The notes beneath the pieces were generated by a model. It was not told the DNA's origin, ran no database searches, and worked only from the letters and a program-made list of their open reading frames with translations. The position numbers and the translations under genes were made by a program. Positions 49,527 through 63,125 of a stretch of DNA of 64,000 nt are shown piece after piece. Every line of letters begins with the position of its first letter. The first letter of the stretch is position 1. Origin of the DNA: Inia geoffrensis (Eukaryota > Chordata > Mammalia > Artiodactyla > Iniidae); contig JAZAQT010000281.1 in the NCBI GenBank assembly GCA_036417435.1, positions 1 to 64,000 of the forward strand, given 5' to 3'.

Positions 49527-51900
49527 AATGGAGAGGGATTAGGGTACAGGTTCGGGTAACGCTGCGGTTTAGTGTTAGCGTACGTGTGAGGGCACGAGTT
49601 AGTCTTGGTGTCCTGGTTAAGATTAGGGCACGGGTGAGGGTAAGGCTTCGGGTGACGGTCATGGTTAGGATTCGGGTTAGGGTTAGGGTTAGGGAATGGA
49701 GAGGGATTAGGGTACAGGTTAGGGTACCGCTGCGGTTTAGTGTTAGCGTACGTGTGAGGGCACGAGTTAGTCTTGGTGTCCTGGTTAACATTAGGGCACG
49801 GGTGAGGGTAAGGTTTCGGGTGAGGGTCAGGGTTAGGATTCGGGTTAGGGTTAGGGTTAGGGAATGGAGAGGGATTAGGGTACAGGTTAGGGTACGACAA
49901 TGCTTAAGGGTTAGCGTAAGTGTGAGGGCACGAGTTAGTGTTGGTGTACTGGTTAAGACAAGGGCACCGATGAGGATAAGGCCTCGGAAAAGGGTCACGT
50001 TCAGGGTTTCGATTAGGGTTAGGGTTAGGGAATGGGGAGGGATTAGGGTACAGGATAGGGTACGACAACGCTTAAGGCTTAGCGTACTTTTGAGGGCATG
50101 AGTTAGAGTTTGTGTACTGGTTAAGATTAGGGCATTGGTTAGGGTAGGGCATCGGAAGTGGGTCAGGTTTAGGGATGGGGTTAGGGTTAGGGTTAAGTAA
50201 TGGGGAGGGATTAGGGTACAATTTAGGGTACGACAACGCTTAAGGTTTAGCGTACGTGTGAGGGCACGAGTTAGTGTTGGTGTCCTGGTTAAGATTAGGG
50301 CACGGGTGAGGGTAAGGCTTCGGGTGAGGGTCAGGGTTAGGATTCGTGTTAGGGTTAGGGTTAAGGAATGCAGAGGGATTAGGGTACAGCTTAGGGTACG
50401 ACAGTGCTTAAAGGTTAGCGTTCGTGTGAGGGCAAGGGTTAGTGTTAGTGTCCTGGTTAAGATTAGGGCACGGGTGAGGGTAAGGTTTCGGGTGAGGGTC
50501 AGGGATAGTATTCGGGTTAGCGTTAGGGTTAGGGAATGGCGAGATATTAGGGCACAGTTTAGGGTACCACAACCCTTAAGATTTAGCATACGTGTGAGGT
50601 CACTAGTTAGTGTTAGTGTACTGCTTAAGATTAGGGCACGGGTGAGGATAAGGCCTCGGAAGAGGGTCACGTTAAGGGTTAGGGTTACGGTTAGGGTTAG
50701 GAAATGGGGATTGATTAGGATACAGGTTAGGGTACGGCAATGGCTTAGGGTTAGCGTACGTTAGAGGGCATGGGTTAGTGTTGATGTACTGGTTAAAATT
50801 AGGACACGGGTGAGGGTAAAGTTTCGGGTGAGTGTCATGGTTAGGTTTCAGGTTAGGGTTAGGGAATGGAGAGGGATTAGGGTACAGGTTCGGGTACCGC
50901 TGCGGTTTAGTGTTAGCGTACGTGTGAGGGCACGAGTTAGTCTTGGTGTCCTGGTTAAGATTAGGGCACGGGTGAGGGTAAGGCTTCGGGTGACGGTCAG
51001 GGTTAGGATTCGGGTTAGGGTTAGGGTTAGGGAATGGAGAGGGATTAGGGTACTGGTTAGGGTACGACAATGCCTAAAAGTTTGCGTAAGTGTGAGGGCA
51101 CGAGTTAGTGTTGGTGTACTGGTTAAGACAAGGGCACCGATGAGGGTAAGGCCTCAGAAAATGGTCACGTTCAGGGTTTCGCTTAGGGTTAGGGTTAGGG
51201 AATGGGGAGGGATTAGGGTACAGGAGAGGGTACGACAAGGCTTAAGGTTTAGCGTACGTTTGAGGGCATGAGTTAGTGTTTGTGTACTGGTTAAGATTAG
51301 GGCATTGGTTAGGGTAGGGCATCGGAAATGGGTCAGGTTTAGGGATGGGGTTAGGGTTAGGGTTAAGGAATGGGGAGGGATTAGGGTACAATTTAGGGTA
51401 CGACAACGCTTAAGGTTTAGCGTACGTGTGAGGGCACGAGTTAGTGTTGGTGTCCTGGTTAAGATTAGGGCACGGGTGAGGGTAAGGCTTCGGGTGAGGG
51501 TCAGGGTTAGGATTCGTGTTAGGGTTAGGGTTAAGGAATGCAGAGGGATTAGGGTACAGCTTAGGGTACGACAGTGTTTAAAGGTTAGATTTCGTGTGAG
51601 GGCAAGGGTTAGTGTTAGTGTCCTGGTTAAGATTAGGGCACGGGTGAGGGTAAGGTTTCGGGTGAGGGTCAGGGATAGAATTCGGGTTAGCGTTAGGGTT
51701 AGGGAATGGGGAGATATTATGGCACAGTTTAGGGTACCACACCTCTTAAGGTTTAGCATACGTGTGAGGACACTAGTTAGTGTTAGTGTTCTGCTTACGA
51801 TTAGGGCACGGGTGAGGGTAAGGCATCGGAAGAGGGTCACGTTAAGGGTTAGGGTTAGGGTTAGGGTTAGGGAATGGGGATTGATTAGGGTACAGGTTAG
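48262..51900 (+). repeat. Domain III block copied from about 5.45-9.09 kb
   Basis: At an offset of 42,811 bp this stretch repeats the second part of unit 5 and units 6 and 7, including the lost hexamer in g and the private b variants. The left boundary falls inside the c/a hybrid monomer. Confidence 0.88.
49527..50864 (+). repeat. HOR unit 41, aabcdefg, 1338 bp
   Basis: This is the copy of unit 6 at +42,811 bp and carries the same missing hexamer at the end of g. One private change destroys the KpnI site (GGGTAACGCTG near 49556). Confidence 0.92.
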
Positions 51901-52040
51901 GGTACGGCAATGGCTTAGGGTTAGCGTACGTTAGAGGGCATGGGTTAGTGTTGATGTACTGGTTAAAATTAGGACACGGGTGAGGGTAAAGTTTCGGGTG
52001 AGTGTCATGGTTAGGTTTCAGGTTAGGGTTAGGGTTAGGG
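50865..52040 (+). repeat. HOR unit 42, abcdefg, 1176 bp
   Basis: This is the copy of unit 7, sharing GACAATGCCTAAAAG and CCTCAGAAAATGG. Near 51900-51975 the match to unit 7 ends. Confidence 0.92.
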
Positions 52041-53384
52041 AATGGAGAGGGATTAGGGTACAGGTTCGGGTACCGCTGCGGTTTAGTGTTAGCGTACGTG
52101 TGAGGGCACGAGTTAGTCTTGGTGTCCTGGTTAAGATTAGGGCACGGGTGAGGGTAAGGCTTCGGGTGACGGTCATTGTTAGGATTCGGGTTAGGGTTAG
52201 GGTTAGGGAATGGAGAGGGATTAGGGTACAGGTTAGGGTACCGCTGCGGTTTAGTGTTAGCGTACGTGTGAGGGCACGAGTTAGTCTTGGTGTCCTGGTT
52301 AAGATTAGGGCACGGGTGAGGGTAAGGTTTCGGGTGAGGGTCAGGGTTAGGATTCGGGTTAGGGTTAGGGTTAGGGAATGGAGAGGGATTAGGGTACAGG
52401 TTAGGGTACGACAATGCTTAAGGGTTAGCGTAAGTGTGAGGGCACGAGTTAGTGTTGGTGTACTGGTTAAGACAAGGGCACCGATGAGGATAAGGCCTCG
52501 GAAAAGGGTCACGTTCAGGGTTTCGATTAGGGTTAGGGTTAGGGAATGGGGAGGGATTAGGGTACAGGATAGGGTACGACAACGCTTAAGGCTTAGCGTA
52601 CTTTTGAGGGCATGAGTTAGAGTTTGTGTACTGGTTAAGATTAGGGCATTGGTTAGGGTAGGGCATCGGAAGTGGGTCAGGTTTAGGGATGGGGTTAGGG
52701 TTAGGGTTAAGTAATGGGGAGGGATTAGGGTACAATTTAGGGTACGACAACGCTTAAGGTTTAGCGTACGTGTGAGGGCACGAGTTAGTGTTGGTGTCCT
52801 GGTTAAGATTAGGGCACGGGTGAGGGTAAGGCTTCGGGTGAGGGTCAGGGTTAGGATTCGTGTTAGGGTTAGGGTTAAGGAATGCAGAGGGATTAGGGTA
52901 CAGCTTAGGGTACGACAGTGCTTAAAGGTTAGCTTTCGTGTGAGGGCAAGGGTTAGTGTTAGTGTCCTGGTTAAGATTAGGGCACGGGTGAGGGTAAGGT
53001 TTCGGGTGAGGGTCAGGGATAGAATTCGGGTTAGCGTTAGGGTTAGGGAATGGCGAGATATTAGGGCACAGTTTAGGGTACCACAACCCTTAAGATTTAG
53101 CATACGTGTGAGGTCACTAGTTAGTGTTAGTGTACTGCTTAAGATTAGGGCACGGGTGAGGGTAAGGCCTCGGAAGAGGGTCACGTTAAGGGTTAGGGTT
53201 ACGGTTAGGGTTAGGAAATGGGGATTGATTAGGATACAGGTTAGGGTACGGCAATGGCTTAGGGTTAGCGTACGTTAGAGGGCATGGGTTAGTGTTGATA
53301 TACTGGTTAAAATTAGGACACGGGTGAGGGTAAAGTTTCGGGTGAGTGTCATGGTTAGGTTTCAGGTTAGGGTTAGGGTTAGGG
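52041..53384 (+). repeat. HOR unit 43, aabcdefg, 1344 bp
   Basis: Its closest match is unit 18. The GGGTTATGG variant of unit 18 is absent here. Confidence 0.91.
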
Positions 53385-54560
53385 AATGGAGAGGGATTAG
53401 GGTACAGGTTAGGGTACCGCTGTGGTTTAGTGTTAGCGTACGTTTGAGGGCACAAGTTAGTCTTGGTGTCCTGGTTAAGATTAGCGCACGGGTGACGGTA
53501 AGGTTTCGGGTGAGGGTCAGGGTTAGGATTCGGGTTAGGGTTAGGGTTAGGGAATGGAGAGAGATTAGGGTACAGGTTAAGGTACGACAATGCTTAAGGG
53601 TTAGCGTAAGTGTGAGGGCACGAGTTAGTGTTGGTGTACTGGTTAAGACATGGGCACCGATGAGGGTAAGGCCTCGGAGAAGGGTCACGTTCAGGGTTTC
53701 GCTTAGGGTTAGGGTTAAGGAATGGGGAGGGATTAGGGTACAGGATAGGGTACGACAATGCTTAAGGGTTAGCGTACTTTTGAGGGCATGAGTTAGTGTT
53801 TGTGTACTGGTTAAGATTAGGGCATTGGTTAGGGTAGGGCATCGGAAATGGGTCAGGTTTAGGGATGGGGTTAGGGTTAGGGTTAAGGAATGGGGAGGGA
53901 TTAGGGTACAATTTAGGGTACGACAACGCTTAAGGTTTAGCGTACGTGTGAGGGCACGAGTTAGTGTTGGTGTCCTGGTTAAGATTAGGGTACGGGTGAG
54001 GGTAAGGCTTCGGGTGAGGGTCAGGGTTAGGATTCGTGTTAGGGTTAGGGTTAAGGAATGCAGAGGGATTAGGGTACAGCTTAGGGTACGACAGTGCTTA
54101 AGGGTTAGCGTTCGCATGAGGGCAAGGGTTAATGTTAGTGTCCTGGTTAAGATTAGGGCACGGGTGAGGGTAAGGCTTCAGGTGAAGGTCACGGTTAGGA
54201 TTCGGGTTAGGGTTAGGATTAGGGAATGGGGAGATATTAGGCCACAGTTTAGGGTACCACAACGCTTAAGGTTTAGCGTACGTGTGAGGTCACTAGTTAG
54301 TGTTAGTGTACTGCTTACGATTAGGGCACGGGTGAGGGTAAGGCCTCGGAAGAGGGTCACGTTAAGGGTTAGGGTTAGGGTTAGGGTTAGGGAATGGGGA
54401 TTGATTAGGGTACAGGTTAGGGTACGGCAATGGCTTAGGGTTAGCGTACATTAGAGGGCATGGGTTAGTGTTGATATACTGGTTAAAATTAGGACACGGG
54501 TGAGGGTAAAGTTTCGGGTGAGTGTCATGGTTAGGTTTCAGGTTAGGGTTAGGGTTAGGG
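53385..54560 (+). repeat. HOR unit 44, abcdefg, 1176 bp
   Basis: This is a relative of units 2, 10 and 19. It has the GACATGGGC variant of b but not the one-base loss in c. Confidence 0.91.
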
Positions 54561-55903
54561 AATGGAGGGGGATTAGGGTACAGGTTAGGGTACCGCTGTG
54601 GTTTAGTGTTAGCGTACGTTTGAGGGCACAAGTTAGTCTTGGTGTCCTGGTTAAGATTAGGGCACGGGTGACGGTAAGGTTTCGGGTGAGGGTCAGGGTT
54701 AGGATTCGGGTTAGGGTTAGGGTTAGGGAATGGAGAGAGATTAGGGTACAGGTTAAGGTACGACAATGCTTAAGGGTTAGCATAAGTGTGAGGGCACGAG
54801 TTAGTGTTGGTGTACTGGTTAAGACAAGGGCACCGATGAGGGTAAGGCCTCGGAGAAGGGTCACGTTCAGGGTTTCGCTTAGGGTTAGGGTTAGGGAATG
54901 GGGAGGGATTAGGGTACAGGATAGGGTACGACAATGCTTAAGGGTTAGCGTACTTTTGAGGGCATGAGTTAGTGTTTGTGTACTGGTTAAGATTAGGGCA
55001 TTGGTTAGGGTAGGGCATCGGAAATGGGTCAGGTTTAGGGATGGGGTTAGTGTTAGGGTTAAGGAATGGGGAGGGATTAGGGTACAATTTAGGGTACGAC
55101 AACGCTTAAGGTTTAGCGTACGTGTGAGGGCACGAGTTAGTGTTGGTGTCCTGGTTAAGATTAGGGCACGGGTGAGGGTAAGGCTTCGGGTGAGGGTCAG
55201 GGTTAGGATTCGTGTTAGGGTTAGGGTTAAGGAATGCAGAGGGATTAGGGTACAGCTTAGGGTACGACAGTGCTTAAGGGTTAGCGTTCGTGTGAGGGCA
55301 AGGTTTAGTGTTAGTGTCCTGGTTAAGATTAGGGCACGCGTGAGGGTAAGGCTTCAGGTGAGGGTCAGGGTTAGGATTCGGGTTAGGGTTAGGGTTAGGG
55401 AATGGTTAGGAATTGGGTACAGTTTAGGGTATGACAACGATTAAGGGTTAGTGTACGTGTGAGGGCATGAGTTAGTGTTGGTGTCCTGGTTAAGATTAGG
55501 GCACGGGTGAGGGTAAGGTTTCGTTTGAGGGTCAGGGATAGAATTCGGGTTAGCGTTAGGGTTAGGGAATGGGGAGATATTAGGGCACAGTTTAGGGTAC
55601 CACAACCCTTAAGATTTAGCATACGTGTGAGGTCACTAGTTAGTGTTAGTGTACTGCTTAAGATTAGGTCACGGGTAAGGGTAAGGCCTCGGAAGAGGGT
55701 CACGTTAAGGGTTAGGGTTACGGTTAGGGTTAGGAAATGGGGATTGATTAGGATACAGGTTAGGGTACAGCAATGGCTTAGGGTTAGCGTACGTTAGAGG
55801 GCATGGGTTAGTGTTGATGTACTGGTTAAAATTAGGACACGGGTGAGGGTAAAGTTTCGGGTGAGTGTCATGGTTAGGTTTCAGGTTAGGGTTAGGGTTA
55901 GGG
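54561..55903 (+). repeat. HOR unit 45, abcdehfg, 1343 bp
   Basis: This is the full eight-class unit with h at 55401, which reads AATGGTTAGGAATTGGG. Confidence 0.92.
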
Positions 55904-57414
55904 AATGGAGAGGGATTAGGGTACAGGTTCGGGTACCGCTGCGGTTTAGTGTTAGCGTACGTGTGAGGGCACGAGTTAGACTTGGTGTCCTGGTTAAGAT
56001 TAGGGCACGGGTGAGGGTAAGGCTTCGGGTGACGGTCATTGTTAGGATTCGGGTTAGGGTTAGGGTTAGGGAATGGAGAGGGATTAGGGTACAGGTTAGG
56101 GTACCGCTGCGGTTTAGTGTTAGCGTACGTGTGAGGGCACGAGTTAGTCTTGGTGTCCTGGTTAAGATTAGGGCACGGGTGACGGTAAGGTTTCGGGTGA
56201 GGGTCAGGGTTAGGATTCGGGTTAGGGTTAGGGTTAGGGAATGGAGAGAGATTAGGGTACAGGTTAAGGTACGACAATGCTTAAGGGTTAGCATAAGTGT
56301 GAGGGCACGAGTTAGTGTTGGTGTACTGGTTAAGACAAGGGCACCGATGAGGGTAAGGCCTCGGAGAAGGGTCACGTTCAGGGTTTCGCTTAGGGTTAGG
56401 GTTAGGGAATGGGGAGGGATTAGGGTACAGGATAGGGTACGACAATGCTTAAGGGTTAGCGTACTTTTGAGGGCATGAGTTAGTGTTTGTGTACTGGTTA
56501 AGATTAGGGCATTGGTTAGGGTAGGGCATCGGAAATGGGTCAGGTTTAGGGATGGGGTTAGTGTTAGGGTTAAGGAATGGGGAGGGATTAGGGTACAATT
56601 TAGGGTACGACAACGCTTAAGGTTTAGCGTACGTGTGAGGGCACGAGTTAGTGTTGGTGTCCTGGTTAAGATTAGGGCACGGGTGAGGGTAAGGCTTCGG
56701 GTGAGGGTCAGGGTTAGGATTCGTGTTAGGGTTAGGGTTAAGGAATGCAGAGGGATTAGGGTACAGCTTAGGGTACGACAGTGCTTAAGGGTTAGCGTTC
56801 GTGTGAGGGCAAGGTTTAGTGTTAGTGTCCTGGTTAAGATTAGGGCACGCGTGAGGGTAAGGCTTCAGGTGAGGGTCAGGGTTAGGATTCGGGTTAGGGT
56901 TAGGGTTAGGGAATGGTTAGGGATTGGGTACAGTTTAGGGTATGACAACGATTAAGGGTTAGTGTACGTGTGAGGGCATGAGTTAGTGTTGGTGTCCTGG
57001 TTAAGATTAGGGCACGGGTGAGGGTAAGGTTTCGTTTGAGGGTCAGGGATAGAATTCGGGTTAGCGTTAGGGTTAGGGAATGGGGAGATATTAGGGCACA
57101 GTTTAGGGTACCACAACCCTTAAGATTTAGCATACGTGTGAGGTCACTAGTTAGTGTTAGTGTACTGCTTAAGATTAGGTCACGGGTAAGGGTAAGGCCT
57201 CGGAAGAGGGTCACGTTAAGGGTTAGGGTTACGGTTAGGGTTAGGAAATGGGGATTGATTAGGATACAGGTTAGGGTACAGCAATGGCTTAGGGTTAGCG
57301 TACGTTAGAGGGCATGGGTTAGTGTTGATGTACTGGTTAAAATTAGGACACGGGTGAGGGTAAAGTTTCGGGTGAGTGTCATGGATAGGTTTCAGGTTAG
57401 GGTTAGGGTTAGGG
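55904..57414 (+). repeat. HOR unit 46, aabcdehfg, 1511 bp
   Basis: This nine-monomer unit combines the doubled a of unit 12 (GTTAGACTTGG mark) with the bcdehfg of unit 13. The switch lies within the second a (56072-56239), before the GTGACGG near 56180. It equals a seven-monomer (1176-bp) loss relative to domain I. Confidence 0.91.
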
Positions 57415-58758
57415 AATGGAGAGGGATTAGGGTACAGGTTCGGGTACCGCTGCGGTTTAGTGTTAGCGTACGTGTGAGGGCACGAGTTAGTCTTGGTGTC
57501 CTGGTTAAGATTAGGGCACGGGTGAGGGTAAGGCTTCGGGTGACGGTCATTGTTAGGATTCGGGTTAGGGTTAGGGTTAGGGAATGGAGAGGGATTAGGG
57601 TACAGGTTAGGGTACCGCTGCGGTTTAGTGTTAGCGTACGTGTGAGGGCACGAGTTAGTCTTGGTGTCCTGGTTAAGATTAGGGCACGGGTGAGGGTAAG
57701 GTTTCGGGTGAGGGTCAGGGTTAGGATTCGGGTTAGGGTTAGGGTTAGGGAATGGAGAGGGATTAGGGTACAGGTTAGGGTACGACAATGCTTAAGGGTT
57801 AGCGTAAGTGTGAGGGCACGAGTTAGTGTTGGTGTACTGGTTAGGACAAGGGCACCGATGAGGATAAGGCCTCGGAAAAGGGTCACGTTCAGGGTTTCGA
57901 TTAGGGTTAGGGTTAGGGAATGGGGAGGGATTAGGGTACAGGATAGGGTACGACAACGCTTAAGGCTTAGCGTACTTTTGAGGGCATGAGTTAGAGTTTG
58001 TGTACTGGTTAAGATTAGGGCATTGGTTAGGGTAGGGCATCGGAAGTGGGTCAGGTTTAGGGATGGGGTTAGGGTTAGGGTTAAGTAATGGGGAGGGATT
58101 AGGGTACAATTTAGGGTACGACAACGCTTAAGGTTTAGCGTACGTGTGAGGGCACGAGTTAGTGTTGGTGTCCTGGTTAAGATTAGGGCACGGGTGAGGG
58201 TAAGGCTTCGGGTGAGGGTCAGGGTTAGGATTCGTGTTAGGGTTAGGGTTAAGGAATGCAGAGGGATTAGGGTACAGCTTAGGGTACGACAGTGCTTAAA
58301 GGTTAGTGTTCGTGTGAGGGCAAGGGTTAGTGTTAGTGTCCTGGTTAAGATTAGGGCACGGGTGAGGGTAAGGTTTCGGGTGAGGGTCAGGGATAGAATT
58401 CGGGTTAGCGTTAGGGTTAGGGAATGGCGAGATATTAGGGCACAGTTTAGGGTACCACAACCCTTAAGATTTAGCATACGTGTGAGGTCACTAGTTAGTG
58501 TTAGTGTACTGCTTAAGATTAGGGCACGGGTGAGGGTAAGGCCTCGGAAGAGGGTCACGTTAAGGGTTAGGGTTACGGTTAGGGTTAGGAAATGGGGATT
58601 GATTAGGATACAGGTTAGGGTACGGCAATGGCTTAGGGTTAGCGTACGTTAGAGGGCATGGGTTAGTGTTGATGTACTGGTTAAAATTAGGTCACGGGTG
58701 AGGGTAAAGTTTCGGGTGAGTGTCATGGTTAGGTTTCAGGTTAGGGTTAGGGTTAGGG
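57415..58758 (+). repeat. HOR unit 47, aabcdefg, 1344 bp
   Basis: This is the copy of unit 14 at +40,460 bp, with the GGTTAGGACAAGG mark in b. Confidence 0.92.
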
Positions 58759-59430
58759 AATGGAGAGGGATTAGGGTACAGGTTAGGGTACCGCTGCGGT
58801 TTAGTGTTAGCGTACGTGTGAGGGCACGAGTTAGTCTTGGTGTCCTGGTTAAGATTAGGGCACGGGTGAGGGTAAGGCTTCGGGTGAGGGTCAGGGTTAG
58901 GATTCGTGTTAGGGTTAGGGTTAAGGAATGCAGAGGGATTAGGGTACAGCTTAGGGTACGATAGTGCTTAAGGGTTAGCGTTCGTGTGAGGGCAAGGGTT
59001 AGTGTTAGTGTCCTGGTTAAGATTAGGGCACGGGTGAGGGTAAGGCTTCAGGTGAAGGTCACGGTTAGGATTCGGGTTAGGGTTAGGATTAAGGAATGGG
59101 GAGATATTAGGCCACAGTTTAGGGTACCACAACGCTTAAGGTTTAGCGTACCTGTGAGGTCACTAGTTAGTGTTAGTGTACTGCTTACGATTAGGGCACG
59201 GGTGAGGGTAAGGCCTCGGAAGAGGGTCACGTTAAGGGTTAGGGTTAGGGTTAGGGTTAGGGAATGGGGATTGATTAGGGTACAGGTTAGGGTACGGCAA
59301 TGGCTTAGGGTTAGCGTACGTTAGAGGGCATGGGTTAGTGTTGATATACTGGTTAAAATTAGGACACGGGTGAGGGTAAAGTTTCGGGTGAGTGTCATGG
59401 TTAGGTTTCAGGTTAGGGTTAGGGTTAGGG
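58759..59430 (+). repeat. HOR unit 48, short form (a/d)efg, 672 bp
   Basis: This is the copy of unit 15 at +40,460 bp with the same a/d hybrid monomer. The 11-monomer deletion therefore happened before domain III was copied. Confidence 0.92.
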
Positions 59431-60606
59431 AATGGAGAGGGATTAGGGTACAGGTTAGGGTACCGCTGTGGTTTAGTGTTAGCGTACGTTTGAGGGCACA
59501 AGTTAGTCTTGGTGTCCTGGTTAAGATTAGCGCACGGGTGACGGTAAGGTTTCGGGTGAGGGTCAGGGTTAGGATTCGGGTTAGGGTTAGGGTTAGGGAA
59601 TGGAGAGAGATTAGGGTACAGGTTAAGGTACGACAATGCTTAAGGGTTAGCGTAAGTGTGAGGGCACGAGTTAGTGTTGGTGTACTGGTTAAGACATGGG
59701 CACCGATGAGGGTAAGGCCTCGGAAAAGGGTCACGTTCAGGGTTTCGCTTAGGGTTAGGGTTAGGGAATGGGGAGGGATTAGGGTACAGGATAGGGTACG
59801 ACAATGCTTAAGGGTTAGCGTACTTTTGAGGGCATGAGTTAGTGTTTGTGTACTGGTTAAGATTAGGGCATTGGTTAGGGTAGGGCATCGGAAATGGGTC
59901 AGGTTTAGGGATGGGGTTAGGGTTAGGGTTAAGGAATGGGGAGGGATTAGGGTACAATTTAGGGTACGACAACGCTTAAGGTTTAGCGTACGTGTGGGGG
60001 CACGAGTTAGTGTTGGTGTCCTGGTTAAGATTAGGGCACGGTTGAGGGTAAGGCTTCGGGTGAGGGTCAGGGTTAGGATTCGTGTTAGGGTTAGGGTTAA
60101 GGAATGCAGAGGGATTAGGGTACAGCTTAGGGTACGACAGTGCTTAAGGGTTAGCGTTCGCGTGAGGGCAAGGGTTAGTGTTAGTGTCCTGGTTAAGATT
60201 AGGGCACGGGTGAGGGTAAGGCTTCAGGTGAAGGTCACGGTTAGGATTCGGGTTAGGGTTAGGATTAGGGAATGGGGAGATATTAGGCCACAGTTTAGGG
60301 TACCACAACGCTTAAGGTTTAGCGTACGTGTGAGGTCACTAGTTAGTGTTAGTGTACTGCTTACGATTAGGGCACGGGTGAGGGTAAGGCCTCGGAAGAG
60401 GGTCACGTTAAGGGTTAGGGTTAGGGTTAGGGTTAGGGAATGGGGATTGATTAGGGTACAGGTTAGGGTACGGCAATGGCTTAGGGTTAGCGTACATTAG
60501 AGGGCATGGGTTAGTGTTGATATACTGGTTAAAATTAGGACACGGGTGAGGGTAAAGTTTCGGGTGAGTGTCATGGTTAGGTTTCAGGTTAGGGTTAGGG
60601 TTAGGG
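59431..60606 (+). repeat. HOR unit 49, abcdefg, 1176 bp
   Basis: This is the copy of unit 16 but without its 18-bp loss in d, so that loss came after the copying. Confidence 0.92.
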
Positions 60607-61949
60607 AATGGAGGGGGATTAGGGTACAGGTTAGGGTACCGCTGTGGTTTAGTGTTAGCGTACGTTTGAGGGCACAAGTTAGTCTTGGTGTCCTGGTTAA
60701 GATTAGGGCACGGGTGACGGTAAGGTTTCGGGTGAGGGTCAGGGTTAGGATTCGGGTTAGGGTTAGGGTTAGGGAATGGAGAGAGATTAGGGTACAGGTT
60801 AAGGTACGACAATGCTTAAGGGTTAGCATAAGTGTGAGGGCACGAGTTAGTGTTGGTGTACTGGTTAAGACAAGGGCACCGATGAGGGTAAGGCCTCGGA
60901 GAAGGGTCACGTTCAGGGTTTCGCTTAGGGTTAGGGTTAGGGAATGGGGAGGGATTAGGGTACAGGATAGGGTACGACAATGCTTAAGGGTTAGCGTACT
61001 TTTGAGGGCATGAGTTAGTGTTTGTGTACTGGTTAAGATTAGGGCATTGGTTAGGGTAGGGCATCGGAAATGGGTCAGGTTTAGGGATGGGGTTAGTGTT
61101 AGGGTTAAGGAATGGGGAGGGATTAGGGTACAATTTAGGGTACGACAACGCTTAAGGTTTAGCGTACGTGTGAGGGCACGAGTTAGTGTTGGTGTCCTGG
61201 TTAAGATTAGGGCACGGGTGAGGGTAAGGCTTCGGGTGAGGGTCAGGGTTAGGATTCGTGTTAGGGTTAGGGTTAAGGAATGCAGAGGGATTAGGGTACA
61301 GCTTAGGGTACGACAGTGCTTAAGGGTTAGCGTTCGTGTGAGGGCAAGGTTTAGTGTTAGTGTCCTGGTTAAGATTAGGGCACGCGTGAGGGTAAGGCTT
61401 CAGGTGAGGGTCAGGGTTAGGATTCGGGTTAGGGTTAGGGTTAGGGAATGGTTAGGGATTGGGTACAGTTTGGGGTATGACAACGATTAAGGGTTAGTGT
61501 ACGTGTGAGGGCATGAGTTAGTGTTGGTGTCCTGGTTAAGATTAGGGCACGGGTGAGGGTAAGGTTTCGTTTGAGGGTCAGGGATAGAATTCGGGTTAGC
61601 GTTAGGGTTAGGGAATGGGGAGATATTAGGGCACAGTTTAGGGTACCACAACCCTTAAGATTTAGCATACGTGTGAGGTCACTAGTTAGTGTTAGTGTAC
61701 TGCTTAAGATTAGGTCACGGGTAAGGGTAAGGCCTCGGAAGAGGGTCACGTTAAGGGTTAGGGTTACGGTTAGGGTTAGGAAATGGGGATTGATTAGGAT
61801 ACAGGTTAGGGTACAGCAATGGCTTAGGGTTAGCGTACGTTAGAGGGCATGGGTTAGTGTTGATGTACTGGTTAAAATTAGGACACGGGTGAGGGTAAAG
61901 TTTCGGGTGAGTGTCATGGTTAGGTTTCAGGTTAGGGTTAGGGTTAGGG
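60607..61949 (+). repeat. HOR unit 50, abcdehfg, 1343 bp
   Basis: This is the copy of unit 17, sharing TTTGGGGTATGAC in h (61447). Confidence 0.92.
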
Positions 61950-63125
61950 AATGGAGAGGGATTAGGGTACAGGTTCGGGTACCGCTGCGGTTTAGTGTTA
62001 GCGTACGTGTGAGGGCACGAGTTAGTCTTGGTGTCCTGGTTAAGATTAGGGCACGGGTGAGGGTAAGGTTTCGGGTGAGGGTCAGGGTTAGGATTCGGGT
62101 TAGGGTTAGGGTTAGGGAATGGAGAGGGATTAGGGTACAGGTTAGGGTACGACAATGCTTAAGGGTTAGCGTAAGTGTGAGGGCACGAGTTAGTGTTGGT
62201 GTACTGGTTAAGACAAGGGCACCGATGAGGATAAGGCCTCGGAAAAGGGTCACGTTCAGGGTTTCGATTAGGGTTAGGGTTAGGGAATGGGGAGGGATTA
62301 GGGTACAGGATAGGGTACGACAACGCTTAAGGCTTAGCGTACTTTTGAGGGCATGAGTTAGAGTTTGTGTACTGGTTAAGATTAGGGCATTGGTTAGGGT
62401 AGGGCATCGGAAGTGGGTCAGGTTTAGGGATGGGGTTAGGGTTATGGTTAAGTAATGGGGAGGGATTAGGGTACAATTTAGGGTACGACAACGCTTAAGG
62501 TTTAGCGTACGTGTGAGGGCACGAGTTAGTGTTGGTGTCCTGGTTAAGATTAGGGCACGGGTGAGGGTAAGGCTTCGGGTGAGGGTCAGGGTTAGGATTC
62601 GTGTTAGGGTTAGGGTTAAGGAATGCAGAGGGATTAGGGTACAGCTTAGGGTACGACAGTGCTTAAAGGTTAGCTTTCGTGTGAGGGCAAGGGTTAGTGT
62701 TAGTGTCCTGGTTAAGATTAGGGCACGGGTGAGGGTAAGGTTTCGGGTGAGGGTCAGGGATAGAATTCGGGTTAGCGTTAGGGTTAGGGAATGGCGAGAT
62801 ATTAGGGCACAGTTTAGGGTACCACAACCCTTAAGATTTAGCATACGTGTGAGGTCACTAGTTAGTGTTAGTGTACTGCTTAAGATTAGGGCACGGGTGA
62901 GGGTAAGGCCTCGGAAGAGGGTCACGTTAAGGGTTAGGGTTACGGTTAGGGTTAGGAAATGGGGATTGATTAGGATACAGGTTAGGGTACGGCAATGGCT
63001 TAGGGTTAGCGTACGTTAGAGGGCATGGGTTAGTGTTGATATACTGGTTAAAATTAGGACACGGGTGAGGGTAAAGTTTCGGGTGAGTGTCATGGTTAGG
63101 TTTCAGGTTAGGGTTAGGGTTAGGG
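61950..63125 (+). repeat. HOR unit 51, abcdefg, 1176 bp
   Basis: This is the copy of unit 18 with one of the two a monomers lost. It keeps the GGGTTATGG variant in c (near 62440). Confidence 0.92.
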
